A stretch of 5,388 nucleotides of DNA, taken from an uncultured Collinsella sp. (GTDB lineage Bacteria > Actinomycetota > Coriobacteriia > Coriobacteriales > Coriobacteriaceae). Shown here one piece after another: positions 1 through 5,383 of this stretch. A model generated the notes under the pieces. That model had not been told where the DNA came from and searched no databases. It saw only the letters and a list, made by a program, of their open reading frames with translations. The stretch spans positions 1 to 5,388 of the forward strand of contig URRT01000122.1 of NCBI GenBank assembly GCA_900550355.1, given 5' to 3'. Every line of letters begins with the position of its first letter. Position 1 is the first letter of the stretch. A program made the translations under genes and the position numbers.

Positions 1-89
1 CACGAAGTGCGCAGCGGGGGTCCTGCCATGTCCGAGGACGATTTGGGGGCAAAGCCCCTGGCCTCCCCGGCGAGTATACGGGACGGCGA
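1..89. other. Short region downstream of thrB, no supported gene
   Basis: This is the stretch that follows the thrB stop codon, up to the window edge. It contains a small GC hairpin at 46-58 (GGGGC, loop AAA, GCCCC) and a 5-bp inverted repeat, GTCCT at 20-24 with AGGAC at 35-39. Neither is followed by a clear T-run in the thrB direction, so I do not call a terminator. An ATG on the minus strand at 29-27 could begin a further gene in the thrB direction. It has no clear Shine-Dalgarno sequence, and only nine codons lie inside the window, so it cannot be judged. Confidence 0.4.
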
Positions 90-971
90 CTACAGGTATT
101 CGATCTGGGCGCCTTCCGTGTCGCACGTCAGAATATGCGTGTCGCACTTGGGGAACTGCTCGCGCAGCTTGACCTGCAGGAACTTTGCCACGATGGTGTC
201 GTCGGTCACAGCCATGAGGGTCGAGCCCGAGCCGCTGATCCAGATGGTCTTAGCGCCGCCGTTAAGGCAGGTGTCGCGCACGGCGTTGTAGTCGGGAATC
301 AGACGGCGACGATAGGGCTCCTGGATGCGGTCGTCGTTGGCGGCGGCAATCAGGTCAAGGTCGCCGGTCTCCAGGCCGCGCGTCATGCCGGCGATGCGGC
401 CCATTTGCCATACGGCGGTGGAGAGTGGGATCTCCTGCGGCACGACCTTGCGTGCCTCGCTCGTGTGCACCTCGTAAGGTGGAATCACGGTAATAAAACG
501 CAAACGATCGCTCACCTCGTAGCGCAGGCACTGGGGGAGCGAATCGGTCGGCGTAAAGGAGCAGACGGCGCCGCCCAGGATAGCGGGGGCGACGTTATCG
601 GGATGGCCCTCGACCTCGGTGGCGATGCGGACGAGCTCGGCGCGGTCGACGGTATGGCCCGTCAACGCGGCGGCAGCCATGATGCCGGCGACGACGCAGG
701 TGGAGCTGGAGCCCAGGCCGCGGGCGACGGGCACGTCGGTCTGGATGTCGATGGCAACGGGAAAAGCCGGCTCGCCCCATGCGGCCAGCGCATCGACAAA
801 GCTCACATAGACCAGGTTGTTCTCGTTTTGGAACTCCTCGGGGCAGCCCGTGATGGTGAGTTTGTCGGCGCGCTCGAAGGTAAAGTGTGAGTAGAGGCTG
901 ACGGCCATGCCGAGGGTGTCGTAGCCGATGCCTAGGTTTGCGCTTGTTGCAGGGACGGTGATCTTGATCAT
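90..971 (-). CDS. thrB: Homoserine kinase (GHMP kinase family)
   Basis: Cytosolic enzyme that transfers phosphate from ATP to L-homoserine, giving O-phospho-L-homoserine, the substrate of threonine synthase. The protein has 293 residues, normal for bacterial ThrB (about 290-320). All three GHMP motifs are visible. Motif 1 is at residues 6-21 (VPATSANLGIGYDTLG). The ATP-binding GLGSSST is at 85-91, inside PVARGLGSSS. The C-terminal glycine-rich ISGSGST is at 245-251, where the family often has Pro for the second-last Ser. EGHPDNVAPAILGG at 121-134 and DRIQEPYR at 214-221 are typical of ThrB rather than other GHMP kinases. The ATG start is backed by an AGGAG six bases upstream, and motif 1 begins at residue 6, so no earlier start is needed. 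The gene lies downstream of thrC in the same direction, but a terminator and a structured repeat separate them. A separate promoter or readthrough is therefore required; I see no convincing promoter. Confidence 0.96.
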   Translation of the reverse strand: MIKITVPATSANLGIGYDTLGMAVSLYSHFTFERADKLTITGCPEEFQNENNLVYVSFVDALAAWGEPAFPVAIDIQTDVPVARGLGSSSTCVVAGIMAAAALTGHTVDRAELVRIATEVEGHPDNVAPAILGGAVCSFTPTDSLPQCLRYEVSDRLRFITVIPPYEVHTSEARKVVPQEIPLSTAVWQMGRIAGMTRGLETGDLDLIAAANDDRIQEPYRRRLIPDYNAVRDTCLNGGAKTIWISGSGSTLMAVTDDTIVAKFLQVKLREQFPKCDTHILTCDTEGAQIEYL

Positions 972-977
972 GGGAAT

Positions 978-982
978 CTCCT
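978..982 (-). promoter_or_regulatory. thrB ribosome-binding site
   Basis: On the minus strand AGGAG stands six bases before the thrB ATG, a good Shine-Dalgarno match at good spacing that fixes the start. It lies only a few bases outside the outer arm of the inverted-repeat element at 987-1092, so folding of that element would place a long stem directly upstream of the ribosome-binding site without covering it. Confidence 0.8.
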
Positions 983-986
983 GGGC

Positions 987-1092
987 GGTCTGTCTGTTTA
1001 GTTCGCTGCTCGGGCAGTCCTGGCTCGCTCGGAAAGCACATTAAGTGCTTTCCGGCTCGTGCGGAACTCGCGACGAACTAAACAGGCAGACC
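987..1092. repeat. Nested inverted-repeat element upstream of thrB
   Basis: About 106 bp with two nested palindromes. The outer arms are 987-1005 and 1074-1092, 19 bp each with one mismatch (T at 993, C expected), which would be a G-U type wobble in one RNA strand. Inside are a perfect 10-bp inverted repeat, CGGAAAGCAC at 1030-1039 with GTGCTTTCCG at 1045-1054 and loop ATTAA, and a small hairpin at 1006-1017 (CTGC, loop TCGG, GCAG). As RNA this would fold as a long stem closing a multibranch loop. No U-run follows either outer arm, so it is not a simple terminator. No long ORF belongs to it, and I see no flanking target-site duplication. It could be a dispersed palindromic repeat (REP- or MITE-like), an RNA processing or stabilising structure, or a thrB leader element. 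The sequence alone does not decide. Confidence 0.75.
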
Positions 1093-1128
1093 CGCATGTC
1101 AGTTCGTCATCATCCCGGTGGGTATCTG

Positions 1129-1160
1129 ATAAAAGAAGGTGCGCCGGCTTTCGCCGGCGC
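1129..1160 (-). terminator. Intrinsic terminator of thrC
   Basis: Read in the thrC direction, a perfect 8-bp GC stem (GCGCCGGC / GCCGGCGC, 1160-1141) with a GAAA tetraloop is followed after three bases by the T-rich run TTCTTTTAT (1137-1129). The stem begins 12 bases past the thrC stop codon. GNRA-type loops, GC stems and U-tracts are standard for Rho-independent terminators. The opposite strand has no matching T-run, so it acts for the minus strand. It implies that thrB is at least partly uncoupled from thrC. Confidence 0.88.
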
Positions 1161-1172
1161 TTAATAAGGGAT

Positions 1173-2690
1173 CTAGTCGGTGCTCATTCGTTTTGCTGCA
1201 GACTCGACGTAGCTGGTCATCTCGTCGACGTCGCAGACGTCTTCGAAGCGGATGGGTTTGGATTCGAGTTCGGCGAGCTGGGTTGGGGCGACCGTGTTGG
1301 TGGCCTGCTCGAGTACACCCATGGCCTCAAAATCATCCTCGGGAACGTCGAGGCCCAGAGCGTCGCAGCAGGCGCGCGGGAACTTGTAGGGGCTGGCGGT
1401 CGAAAGCAGCACACGGGCCTTGGCGCCCTCGGCGGGAGCGACCTTTTCAAAGACGTGATAGCCGCAAGCAGTGTGCGGGTCGATTACGTAGCCGTTCGCA
1501 TCCCAGCAGCTCTTGATGGCAGCGCGGACTTCGTCTTCGCTGGCCCAACCGCAGCCAAAGACGCTCTGAATCTTTGCCAGCAGGTCGGCGGGAACCTCGT
1601 AGCGACCAGTCTGTGCCAGCTGCTCCATAAGGCCGGCAACGAGTTCGCAGTCGCCATCGGACAGGAAGTACAGCATGCGCTCCAGGTTAGAGCTGATGAG
1701 GATATCCATCGACGGCGAGATGGTGGTGAAGAACGGACGGTTGCGGTCGTAGACGCCGGTGGTCAGGAAGTCGGCGAGCACGTTGTTCTTGTCGCTGGCC
1801 ACGATGAGCTTGGCGACGGGCAGACCCATGCGCTTGGCGTAGTAGCCGGCCAGGATATCGCCGAAGTTGCCGGTCGGTACGCAGAACTCCACGGTGTCGC
1901 CAGCCTCGATGGCGCCGGCGCGCAGCAGTTGCGCATAGGCGGCAAAGTAGTAGACAACCTGCGGCACCAGGCGGCCGACGTTGATGGAGTTGGCGCTCGA
2001 AAGCACCGTGCCGGCGGCCTCAAGACGCTCGGCAAGCTCCTTATCGGCAAAGATGCGCTTGACGGCACTCTGGGCATCGTCGAAGTTGCCGCGGATGCCG
2101 CAGACGGCGACGTTATCGCCCTCCTGCGTGGACATCTGCAGATTCTGCACGCGGCTGACCTTGCCCTCGGGATAAAAGACGGTGATGCCCGTGCCCGGGG
2201 CGTCGGCAAAACCGGCGAGCGCGGCCTTGCCCGTGTCGCCCGACGTGGCGGTGACGATCATGATGCGCTCGGCGCCGCCGTCCTTGGCGGAAGTGCGGGC
2301 CATCAGACGGGGGAGCATCTGCAGGGCGACGTCCTTGAAGGCGCTTGTGGGGCCGCCAAAGAGCTCCATCACATAGGTCTGAGGGGCGTCAGCGCCCGGC
2401 GCTGTGTCGAGTTTGACGAGCGGCGTAACCTCTTCACTCGCGAACGTGCCGCGGTATGCCTCGTCGACACACGCCGAAATTTCTTCGGCCGTGTAATCAT
2501 TCAGTAACATTCCCAACACATCTTGAGCGATTTCAAAGTACGATTTATCTGCAAGCGAGCTGATATCGACCTGCTGGGTGCCGAGCTCGTCCGAGACAAA
2601 CAAACCCCCGTCGGGAGCGATGCCGGTACGGATTGCCACCTTACTTGAGCACGATAAAGTGCGTCCTCGTGTACTATGATAAGTTCCCAT
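1173..2690 (-). CDS. thrC: Threonine synthase (PLP-dependent)
   Basis: Cytosolic PLP enzyme (fold type II) converting O-phospho-L-homoserine and water to L-threonine and phosphate. It has 505 residues, which fits the longer yeast/E. coli-like class of threonine synthases better than the short class of about 350. The N-terminus MGTYHSTRG matches that class. GGPTSAFKDVALQ at 112-124 contains the Schiff-base Lys119. TATSGDTGK is at 147-155. The phosphate-cradling loop is VPTGNFGDILAG at 271-282. SINVGR at 235-240, ISPSMDILISSNLER at 324-338, DPHTACGY at 404-411 and ASPYKFP at 432-438 are also family blocks. I choose the ATG at 2690 over the in-frame ATG at 2735: it has GAGGAG nine bases upstream and starts exactly at the conserved N-terminus, whereas the extra 15 residues resemble nothing. 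It is transcribed divergently from lysC and ends at its own terminator. No frameshift or missing key residue is seen. Confidence 0.97.
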   Translation of the reverse strand: MGTYHSTRGRTLSCSSKVAIRTGIAPDGGLFVSDELGTQQVDISSLADKSYFEIAQDVLGMLLNDYTAEEISACVDEAYRGTFASEEVTPLVKLDTAPGADAPQTYVMELFGGPTSAFKDVALQMLPRLMARTSAKDGGAERIMIVTATSGDTGKAALAGFADAPGTGITVFYPEGKVSRVQNLQMSTQEGDNVAVCGIRGNFDDAQSAVKRIFADKELAERLEAAGTVLSSANSINVGRLVPQVVYYFAAYAQLLRAGAIEAGDTVEFCVPTGNFGDILAGYYAKRMGLPVAKLIVASDKNNVLADFLTTGVYDRNRPFFTTISPSMDILISSNLERMLYFLSDGDCELVAGLMEQLAQTGRYEVPADLLAKIQSVFGCGWASEDEVRAAIKSCWDANGYVIDPHTACGYHVFEKVAPAEGAKARVLLSTASPYKFPRACCDALGLDVPEDDFEAMGVLEQATNTVAPTQLAELESKPIRFEDVCDVDEMTSYVESAAKRMSTD

Positions 2691-2699
2691 ATAACACTG

Positions 2700-2705
2700 C
2701 TCCTC
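2700..2705 (-). promoter_or_regulatory. thrC ribosome-binding site
   Basis: GAGGAG on the minus strand lies nine bases before the ATG at 2690. It decides the start: the alternative in-frame ATG at 2735 would put this motif inside the coding sequence and has no comparable site of its own. Confidence 0.8.
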
Positions 2706-2764
2706 GGATGCCTTGGTCCCAATCGGTGAAACCATGGTATCAGAGCGCGCAAAACAGGTTCGCA

Positions 2765-2788
2765 GAGGCTTTTTAGAAAGGTAACCTC
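2765..2788 (+). promoter_or_regulatory. lysC ribosome-binding site in a possible hairpin
   Basis: The best lysC Shine-Dalgarno is AAAGGT at 2777-2782, 12 bases before the ATG, which is moderate in strength and long in spacing. It lies within a possible imperfect stem: GAGG (2765-2768) with CCTC (2785-2788), and CTTT (2769-2772) with AAAG (2777-2780), with loop TTAG and bulge GTAA. The CCTCC at 2785-2789 resembles the anti-Shine-Dalgarno of 16S rRNA and is unusual so near a start codon. Pairing would partly hide the ribosome-binding site. The stem is short, so the structure is tentative. Confidence 0.35.
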
Positions 2789-2794
2789 CAGCCC

Positions 2795-4183
2795 ATGATT
2801 AAGATTGCCAAGTTTGGCGGCTCGTCGGTCGCCGACGCCGAACACTTTAAGAAGATCAAGGCCATCGTCGATGCCGACCCGGCTCGCCGTTTTGTGGTGG
2901 TTTCTGCCTGCGGTCGCCGCTTTAAGGGCGACACCAAGGTGACTGACCTGCTCTACCTGGTTAACGCGCACGTTAAGTACCACGTGTCGTGCGAGGAACT
3001 GCTCGAGGACATTGGCCAGCGCTATTTTGATATCGCTGACGAGCTGGAGCTCACCTATCCCATCCGTGAGGAGTTCGCGGCCTTTGCCGAGCGCGCCCGC
3101 TCGGGCGGCTACTCCACCGAGGAGCTTGTGAGCCGTGGCGAGTACTTTACCGCCCGCCTGATGGCCGAGTACCTGGGCTTACCGTTCCTGGACGCCGCGA
3201 CGGTTGTGGCGTTCCATCACGACGGTACGCTCAGCATGAATCGCACCTCTGAGCTGGTGCAGGAGTACGGTCAGCAGGGCGGCTTTGTTATGCCCGGTTT
3301 CTACGGCGCGACGCGTGAGGGCCAGATCAAGCTGCTCGATCGTGGCGGCGGCGATATCTCGGGCTCGATTCTGGCCAAGTGCCTGGGCGCCGACCTTTAC
3401 GAGAACTGGACCGACGTTTCGGGCTTCTACTCTGCCGATCCGCGTATTGTTCCCGAGGCTCAGCCCATCGCCCGCGTTACCTACGAGGAGCTGCGCGAGC
3501 TTTCGTACATGGGTGCAAGCGTCCTGCACGAGGAGGCCGTGTTCCCCGTGCGCGAGGCGGGTATTCCGCTGGTCATCAAGAACACCAATGCGCCGCAGGA
3601 CCCCGGCACCATCATTAGCGAGACGGCTGATGAGGGCGAGGCGGAGCCCATCATTACCGGTGTGACCGGCAAGCGCGGTTTTGTCGCCATCAACGTTGCC
3701 CGCGACCGCACCAAGCCCCGCGTTGGCTTTATGCGCCGCGCGCTTTCGGTCTTCGAGCGCTATGACGTTTCCGTCGAGCACATGCCCACTGGTGTCGACC
3801 GCTTTGGCGCCGTGGTGCAGGAGCAGGATGTGCACGATTCGCTGTACTCGCTTGTGGGCGACATTCAGCAGGAGGTCGAGCCGCTCGAGATCGAGGTTGT
3901 CGAGGGCCTGGCGCTCATCGCGACCGTCGGTCGTAACCTGCGCGGTCGTGCAGGTATCTCGGGCCATCTGTTTGGCATGCTCGGCCAGGCCGGCGTGAGC
4001 GTGCGCATGATTTCGCAGAGCTGTGACGAGATCAATATCATTATCGGTGTCGAGGAGAAGGACTTCGACCTGGCGATTCGGACCATTTATCGTGCCTTTT
4101 CCGATAAAAACGGCATTGTGAAGGTCTCCGACCTGGAGGCTTCCGCGCCGGTTGATCCCGCTCTAGCTGCGCTCCACAAGTAG
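2795..4183 (+). CDS. lysC: Aspartate kinase, monofunctional, ACT-regulated
   Basis: Cytosolic enzyme that phosphorylates L-aspartate with ATP to 4-phospho-aspartate, the committed step to lysine/diaminopimelate, methionine and threonine. At 462 residues it has the length of single-function aspartokinases; no homoserine dehydrogenase domain is attached. The kinase domain (about 1-280) shows KFGGSSV at 6-12, VVVSACG at 34-40, RGGGDISGS at 183-191, TDVSGFYSADPR at 206-217, ELSYMGASVLHEEAVFP at 235-251 and IPLVIKNTN at 257-265. The C-terminal third (about 286-445) fits two ACT domains, the second around GLALIATVGRNLRGRAGISG at 371-390 and up to 432, so end-product feedback is expected. The DTKVTDLLYLV block at 46-56 and RGG-DI-GSILA-LGADLYEN recall the Bacillus YclM type, but I cannot tell whether lysine, threonine or both inhibit. 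RGGSD is usual where this protein has RGGGD (Gly186). The start is the first ATG and puts the KFGGSSV motif at its usual place. Confidence 0.96.
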   Translation: MIKIAKFGGSSVADAEHFKKIKAIVDADPARRFVVVSACGRRFKGDTKVTDLLYLVNAHVKYHVSCEELLEDIGQRYFDIADELELTYPIREEFAAFAERARSGGYSTEELVSRGEYFTARLMAEYLGLPFLDAATVVAFHHDGTLSMNRTSELVQEYGQQGGFVMPGFYGATREGQIKLLDRGGGDISGSILAKCLGADLYENWTDVSGFYSADPRIVPEAQPIARVTYEELRELSYMGASVLHEEAVFPVREAGIPLVIKNTNAPQDPGTIISETADEGEAEPIITGVTGKRGFVAINVARDRTKPRVGFMRRALSVFERYDVSVEHMPTGVDRFGAVVQEQDVHDSLYSLVGDIQQEVEPLEIEVVEGLALIATVGRNLRGRAGISGHLFGMLGQAGVSVRMISQSCDEINIIIGVEEKDFDLAIRTIYRAFSDKNGIVKVSDLEASAPVDPALAALHK

Positions 4184-4194
4184 CTGCTATCCAA

Positions 4195-4226
4195 GTAGAT
4201 TTTTGGGTCATGTCTCAAAAATCTAC
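4195..4226. repeat. AT-rich perfect inverted repeat behind lysC
   Basis: GTAGATTTTTG (4195-4205) and CAAAAATCTAC (4216-4226) form a perfect 11-bp inverted repeat. A G-U and a G-C pair would extend it as RNA to 13 bp, leaving loop TCATGT. It starts 11 bases after the lysC stop. No T-run follows, and a GC-rich terminator comes right after, so it is not itself a normal intrinsic terminator, although the A/T-rich arms stand out against the GC-rich surroundings. It could be an mRNA 3'-end stabiliser, a protein-binding palindrome or a dispersed repeat. Confidence 0.7.
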
Positions 4227-4234
4227 GGCGGGGC

Positions 4235-4256
4235 GTTTCGTTTCGGTTTCGTTTCG
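4235..4256 (+). repeat. Two-copy tandem repeat of 11 bases
   Basis: GTTTCGTTTCG occurs twice back to back (4235-4245 and 4246-4256), and GTTTCG appears once more at 4266-4271 in the arm and loop of the following terminator. The repeat sits between the AT-rich palindrome and the terminator. It may have arisen by replication slippage; no function is evident. Confidence 0.7.
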
Positions 4257-4289
4257 ACGGGGCGGGTTTCGTGCCCGCCCCGTTCTTGT
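4257..4289 (+). terminator. Intrinsic terminator of lysC
   Basis: A perfect 10-bp GC stem, ACGGGGCGGG (4257-4266) with CCCGCCCCGT (4274-4283) and loop TTTCGTG, is followed by the T-rich TTCTTGT (4283-4289). The tract is broken by C and G, so termination may be partial. It lies about 75 bases past the lysC stop and 68 bases before asd, which suggests asd has its own promoter or depends on readthrough. Confidence 0.75.
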
Positions 4290-4357
4290 ATACACTGGCA
4301 ACAATAATCGGCCTGCTCGGCGTGCGGGCAAAAGCCACAACCTTTAAAGGGGGAAGC
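4284..4357 (+). promoter_or_regulatory. asd upstream region and ribosome-binding site
   Basis: AAGGGGG at 4347-4353 stands four bases before the asd ATG and is a usable Shine-Dalgarno, though the spacing is slightly short. A promoter should lie after the lysC terminator. AATAAT at 4303-4308 matches five of six bases of the -10 consensus, but no convincing -35 lies 16-18 bases upstream; TTGTAT at 4286-4291 is only 11 bases away. I therefore mark the region as a likely but unproven promoter. Confidence 0.45.
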
Positions 4358-5383
4358 ATGAAACAGTACACGGTTGCTATTTTGGGCGCGACGGGAGCTG
4401 TAGGCACCCAGATGCTCGAGTGCCTCAACGAGCAGGAGTTCCCGGTTGGCAAGCTCAAGCTGCTGGCAAGTGCACGCTCCGCGGGTAAAACCGTCGAGTT
4501 CCGCGGCGAGCAGATCGTGATTGAGGAAGCTTGCCCCGAGGCCTTTGAGGGCTGCGACATCGTGCTCGGCGCTGCCGGCGACGATATCGCCAAGGAGCTG
4601 CTGCCCGAGGCCGTTAAGCGCGGAGCCGTCGTGGTCGACAACAGCCACGCCTTCCGCATGGATCCCGAGGTGCCGCTGGTCGTGCCTGAGATCAATGCTG
4701 ACGACATCAAGTGGCATCATGGCCTTATCGCCAACCCCAACTGCGCGACCATCATCGGCCTTGTTCCCACGTGGCCGCTGCATCAGCTCGCCGGCGTGAA
4801 GCGCATGATCGTCTCGACGTACCAGGCGGCTTCGGGCGCTGGCGCTCCCGGTATGGCCGAGCTTGAGGCTCAGCTGGCCGCTCTGGGCCGTGGCGAGGAG
4901 ATTCCCGAGCCGCGCGCATTTGCCGCTCAGCTCGCGAGCAACCTGATTCCGCAGATTGGCGGCGTCAAGGAGGAGGACTTTACCTCCGAGGAGATGAAAC
5001 TGCAGAACGAGGGCCGCAAGATCATGCATCTGCCCGAGCTGCGCGTGAACTGCACTTGCGTGCGCGTGCCCGTGCTGCGCTCGCACTCCGAGAGCATTAC
5101 GCTCGAGTTTGAGCGCGACATTACGGTTGACGAGGCCCGTGTTGCGCTGGCTGCCGCTCCGGGCGTGAAGCTGGTTGACGACATGAGCGCCGAGGATGCG
5201 CACGACCGCTTCCCCATGCCGATGGATACGTCCGACCAGGACCTGATTTGGGTCGGCCGCGTGCGTCGCGACATCTCGAACCCCGAGGCCACGCGCGGTA
5301 TTACCTTCTGGTGCTGCGGCGACCAAATCCGTAAGGGCGCGGCAACCAACGCCGTCCAGATCGCTAAGCTGCTCTGCGAGTAG
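4358..5383 (+). CDS. asd: Aspartate-semialdehyde dehydrogenase
   Basis: Cytosolic NADPH-dependent enzyme that reduces 4-phospho-aspartate to L-aspartate 4-semialdehyde, the branch point between lysine/diaminopimelate (hence peptidoglycan) and homoserine. It has 341 residues, usual for the Gram-positive type. The N-terminal Rossmann fold has GATGAVG at 10-16 and the NADP-phosphate contact region SARSAGK at 38-44. The catalytic NPNCAT is at 126-131 with nucleophile Cys129. STYQAASGAG at 153-162 contains Gln156. EEMKLQNEGRKI at 211-222 and VRVPVLRSHSES at 235-246, with likely catalytic His243, form the substrate site. RKGAATNAVQIA at 325-336 closes the family pattern. Minor departures from common sequences are DNSHAFRMD (94-102), where Ser often replaces His, and NEGRK for NETRK. 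I choose the ATG at 4358 over an in-frame ATG at 4271: it has AAGGGGG upstream and lies just before the GATGAVG motif, whereas the longer form would begin inside the lysC terminator loop. It lies downstream of lysC and acts on its product. Confidence 0.97.
   Translation: MKQYTVAILGATGAVGTQMLECLNEQEFPVGKLKLLASARSAGKTVEFRGEQIVIEEACPEAFEGCDIVLGAAGDDIAKELLPEAVKRGAVVVDNSHAFRMDPEVPLVVPEINADDIKWHHGLIANPNCATIIGLVPTWPLHQLAGVKRMIVSTYQAASGAGAPGMAELEAQLAALGRGEEIPEPRAFAAQLASNLIPQIGGVKEEDFTSEEMKLQNEGRKIMHLPELRVNCTCVRVPVLRSHSESITLEFERDITVDEARVALAAAPGVKLVDDMSAEDAHDRFPMPMDTSDQDLIWVGRVRRDISNPEATRGITFWCCGDQIRKGAATNAVQIAKLLCE

Larger units (their letters stand above)
2691..2794. promoter_or_regulatory. Divergent thrC/lysC control region
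   Basis: The 104 bases between the two divergent start codons, less GC-rich than the genes, must hold or border the promoters of both. For thrC, the minus strand has an extended -10-like TGATACCAT (2742-2734), but no good -35 at normal spacing. For lysC, a TACTAT/TATGAT -10-like cluster at 2672-2680 lies inside the 5' end of thrC. A weak TTGGTC at 2713-2718 precedes TATCAG at 2738-2743 with a long 19-base spacer. An imperfect inverted repeat, CCTTGGT at 2711-2717 and ACCATGG at 2731-2737, could be an operator. The leader is too short for a lysine riboswitch and I see no T-box sequence. That two promoters are here is a safe inference; their exact positions are uncertain. Confidence 0.5.

Noticed and set aside
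135..890. + strand open frame of 251 codons opposite thrB
   Set aside because: Antisense to thrB, rich in G, A, V and D like other shadows, with no support from motifs or a ribosome-binding site.
1041..1113. Threonine leader peptide for thrB attenuation
   Set aside because: Two tiny minus-strand frames exist (MMTN from 1113 and an 18-codon frame from 1097 to 1041). Each has only one Thr codon and no Shine-Dalgarno, and no terminator follows.
1059..2507. Long + strand open frame of 482 codons opposite thrC
   Set aside because: It is antisense to a clearly conserved threonine synthase. Long open frames opposite GC-rich genes are common, and the translation shows low-complexity G/A/V/D content without known motifs.
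2691..2735. Fifteen-residue N-terminal extension of ThrC from the ATG at 2735
   Set aside because: The conserved N-terminus starts at the ATG at 2690, which has a GAGGAG at good spacing; the upstream ATG has none.
2691..2794. Lysine riboswitch or T-box upstream of lysC
   Set aside because: The interval is too short, and neither the conserved L-box core nor a T-box sequence is visible.
4271..4357. Twenty-nine-residue N-terminal extension of Asd
   Set aside because: It would start inside the lysC terminator loop and add residues ahead of the normal Rossmann start; the ATG at 4358 has its own ribosome-binding site.
4223..5326. Long - strand open frame of 367 codons opposite asd
   Set aside because: A shadow of asd caused by codon bias. 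It has no recognisable motif, and it would run through the lysC terminator.
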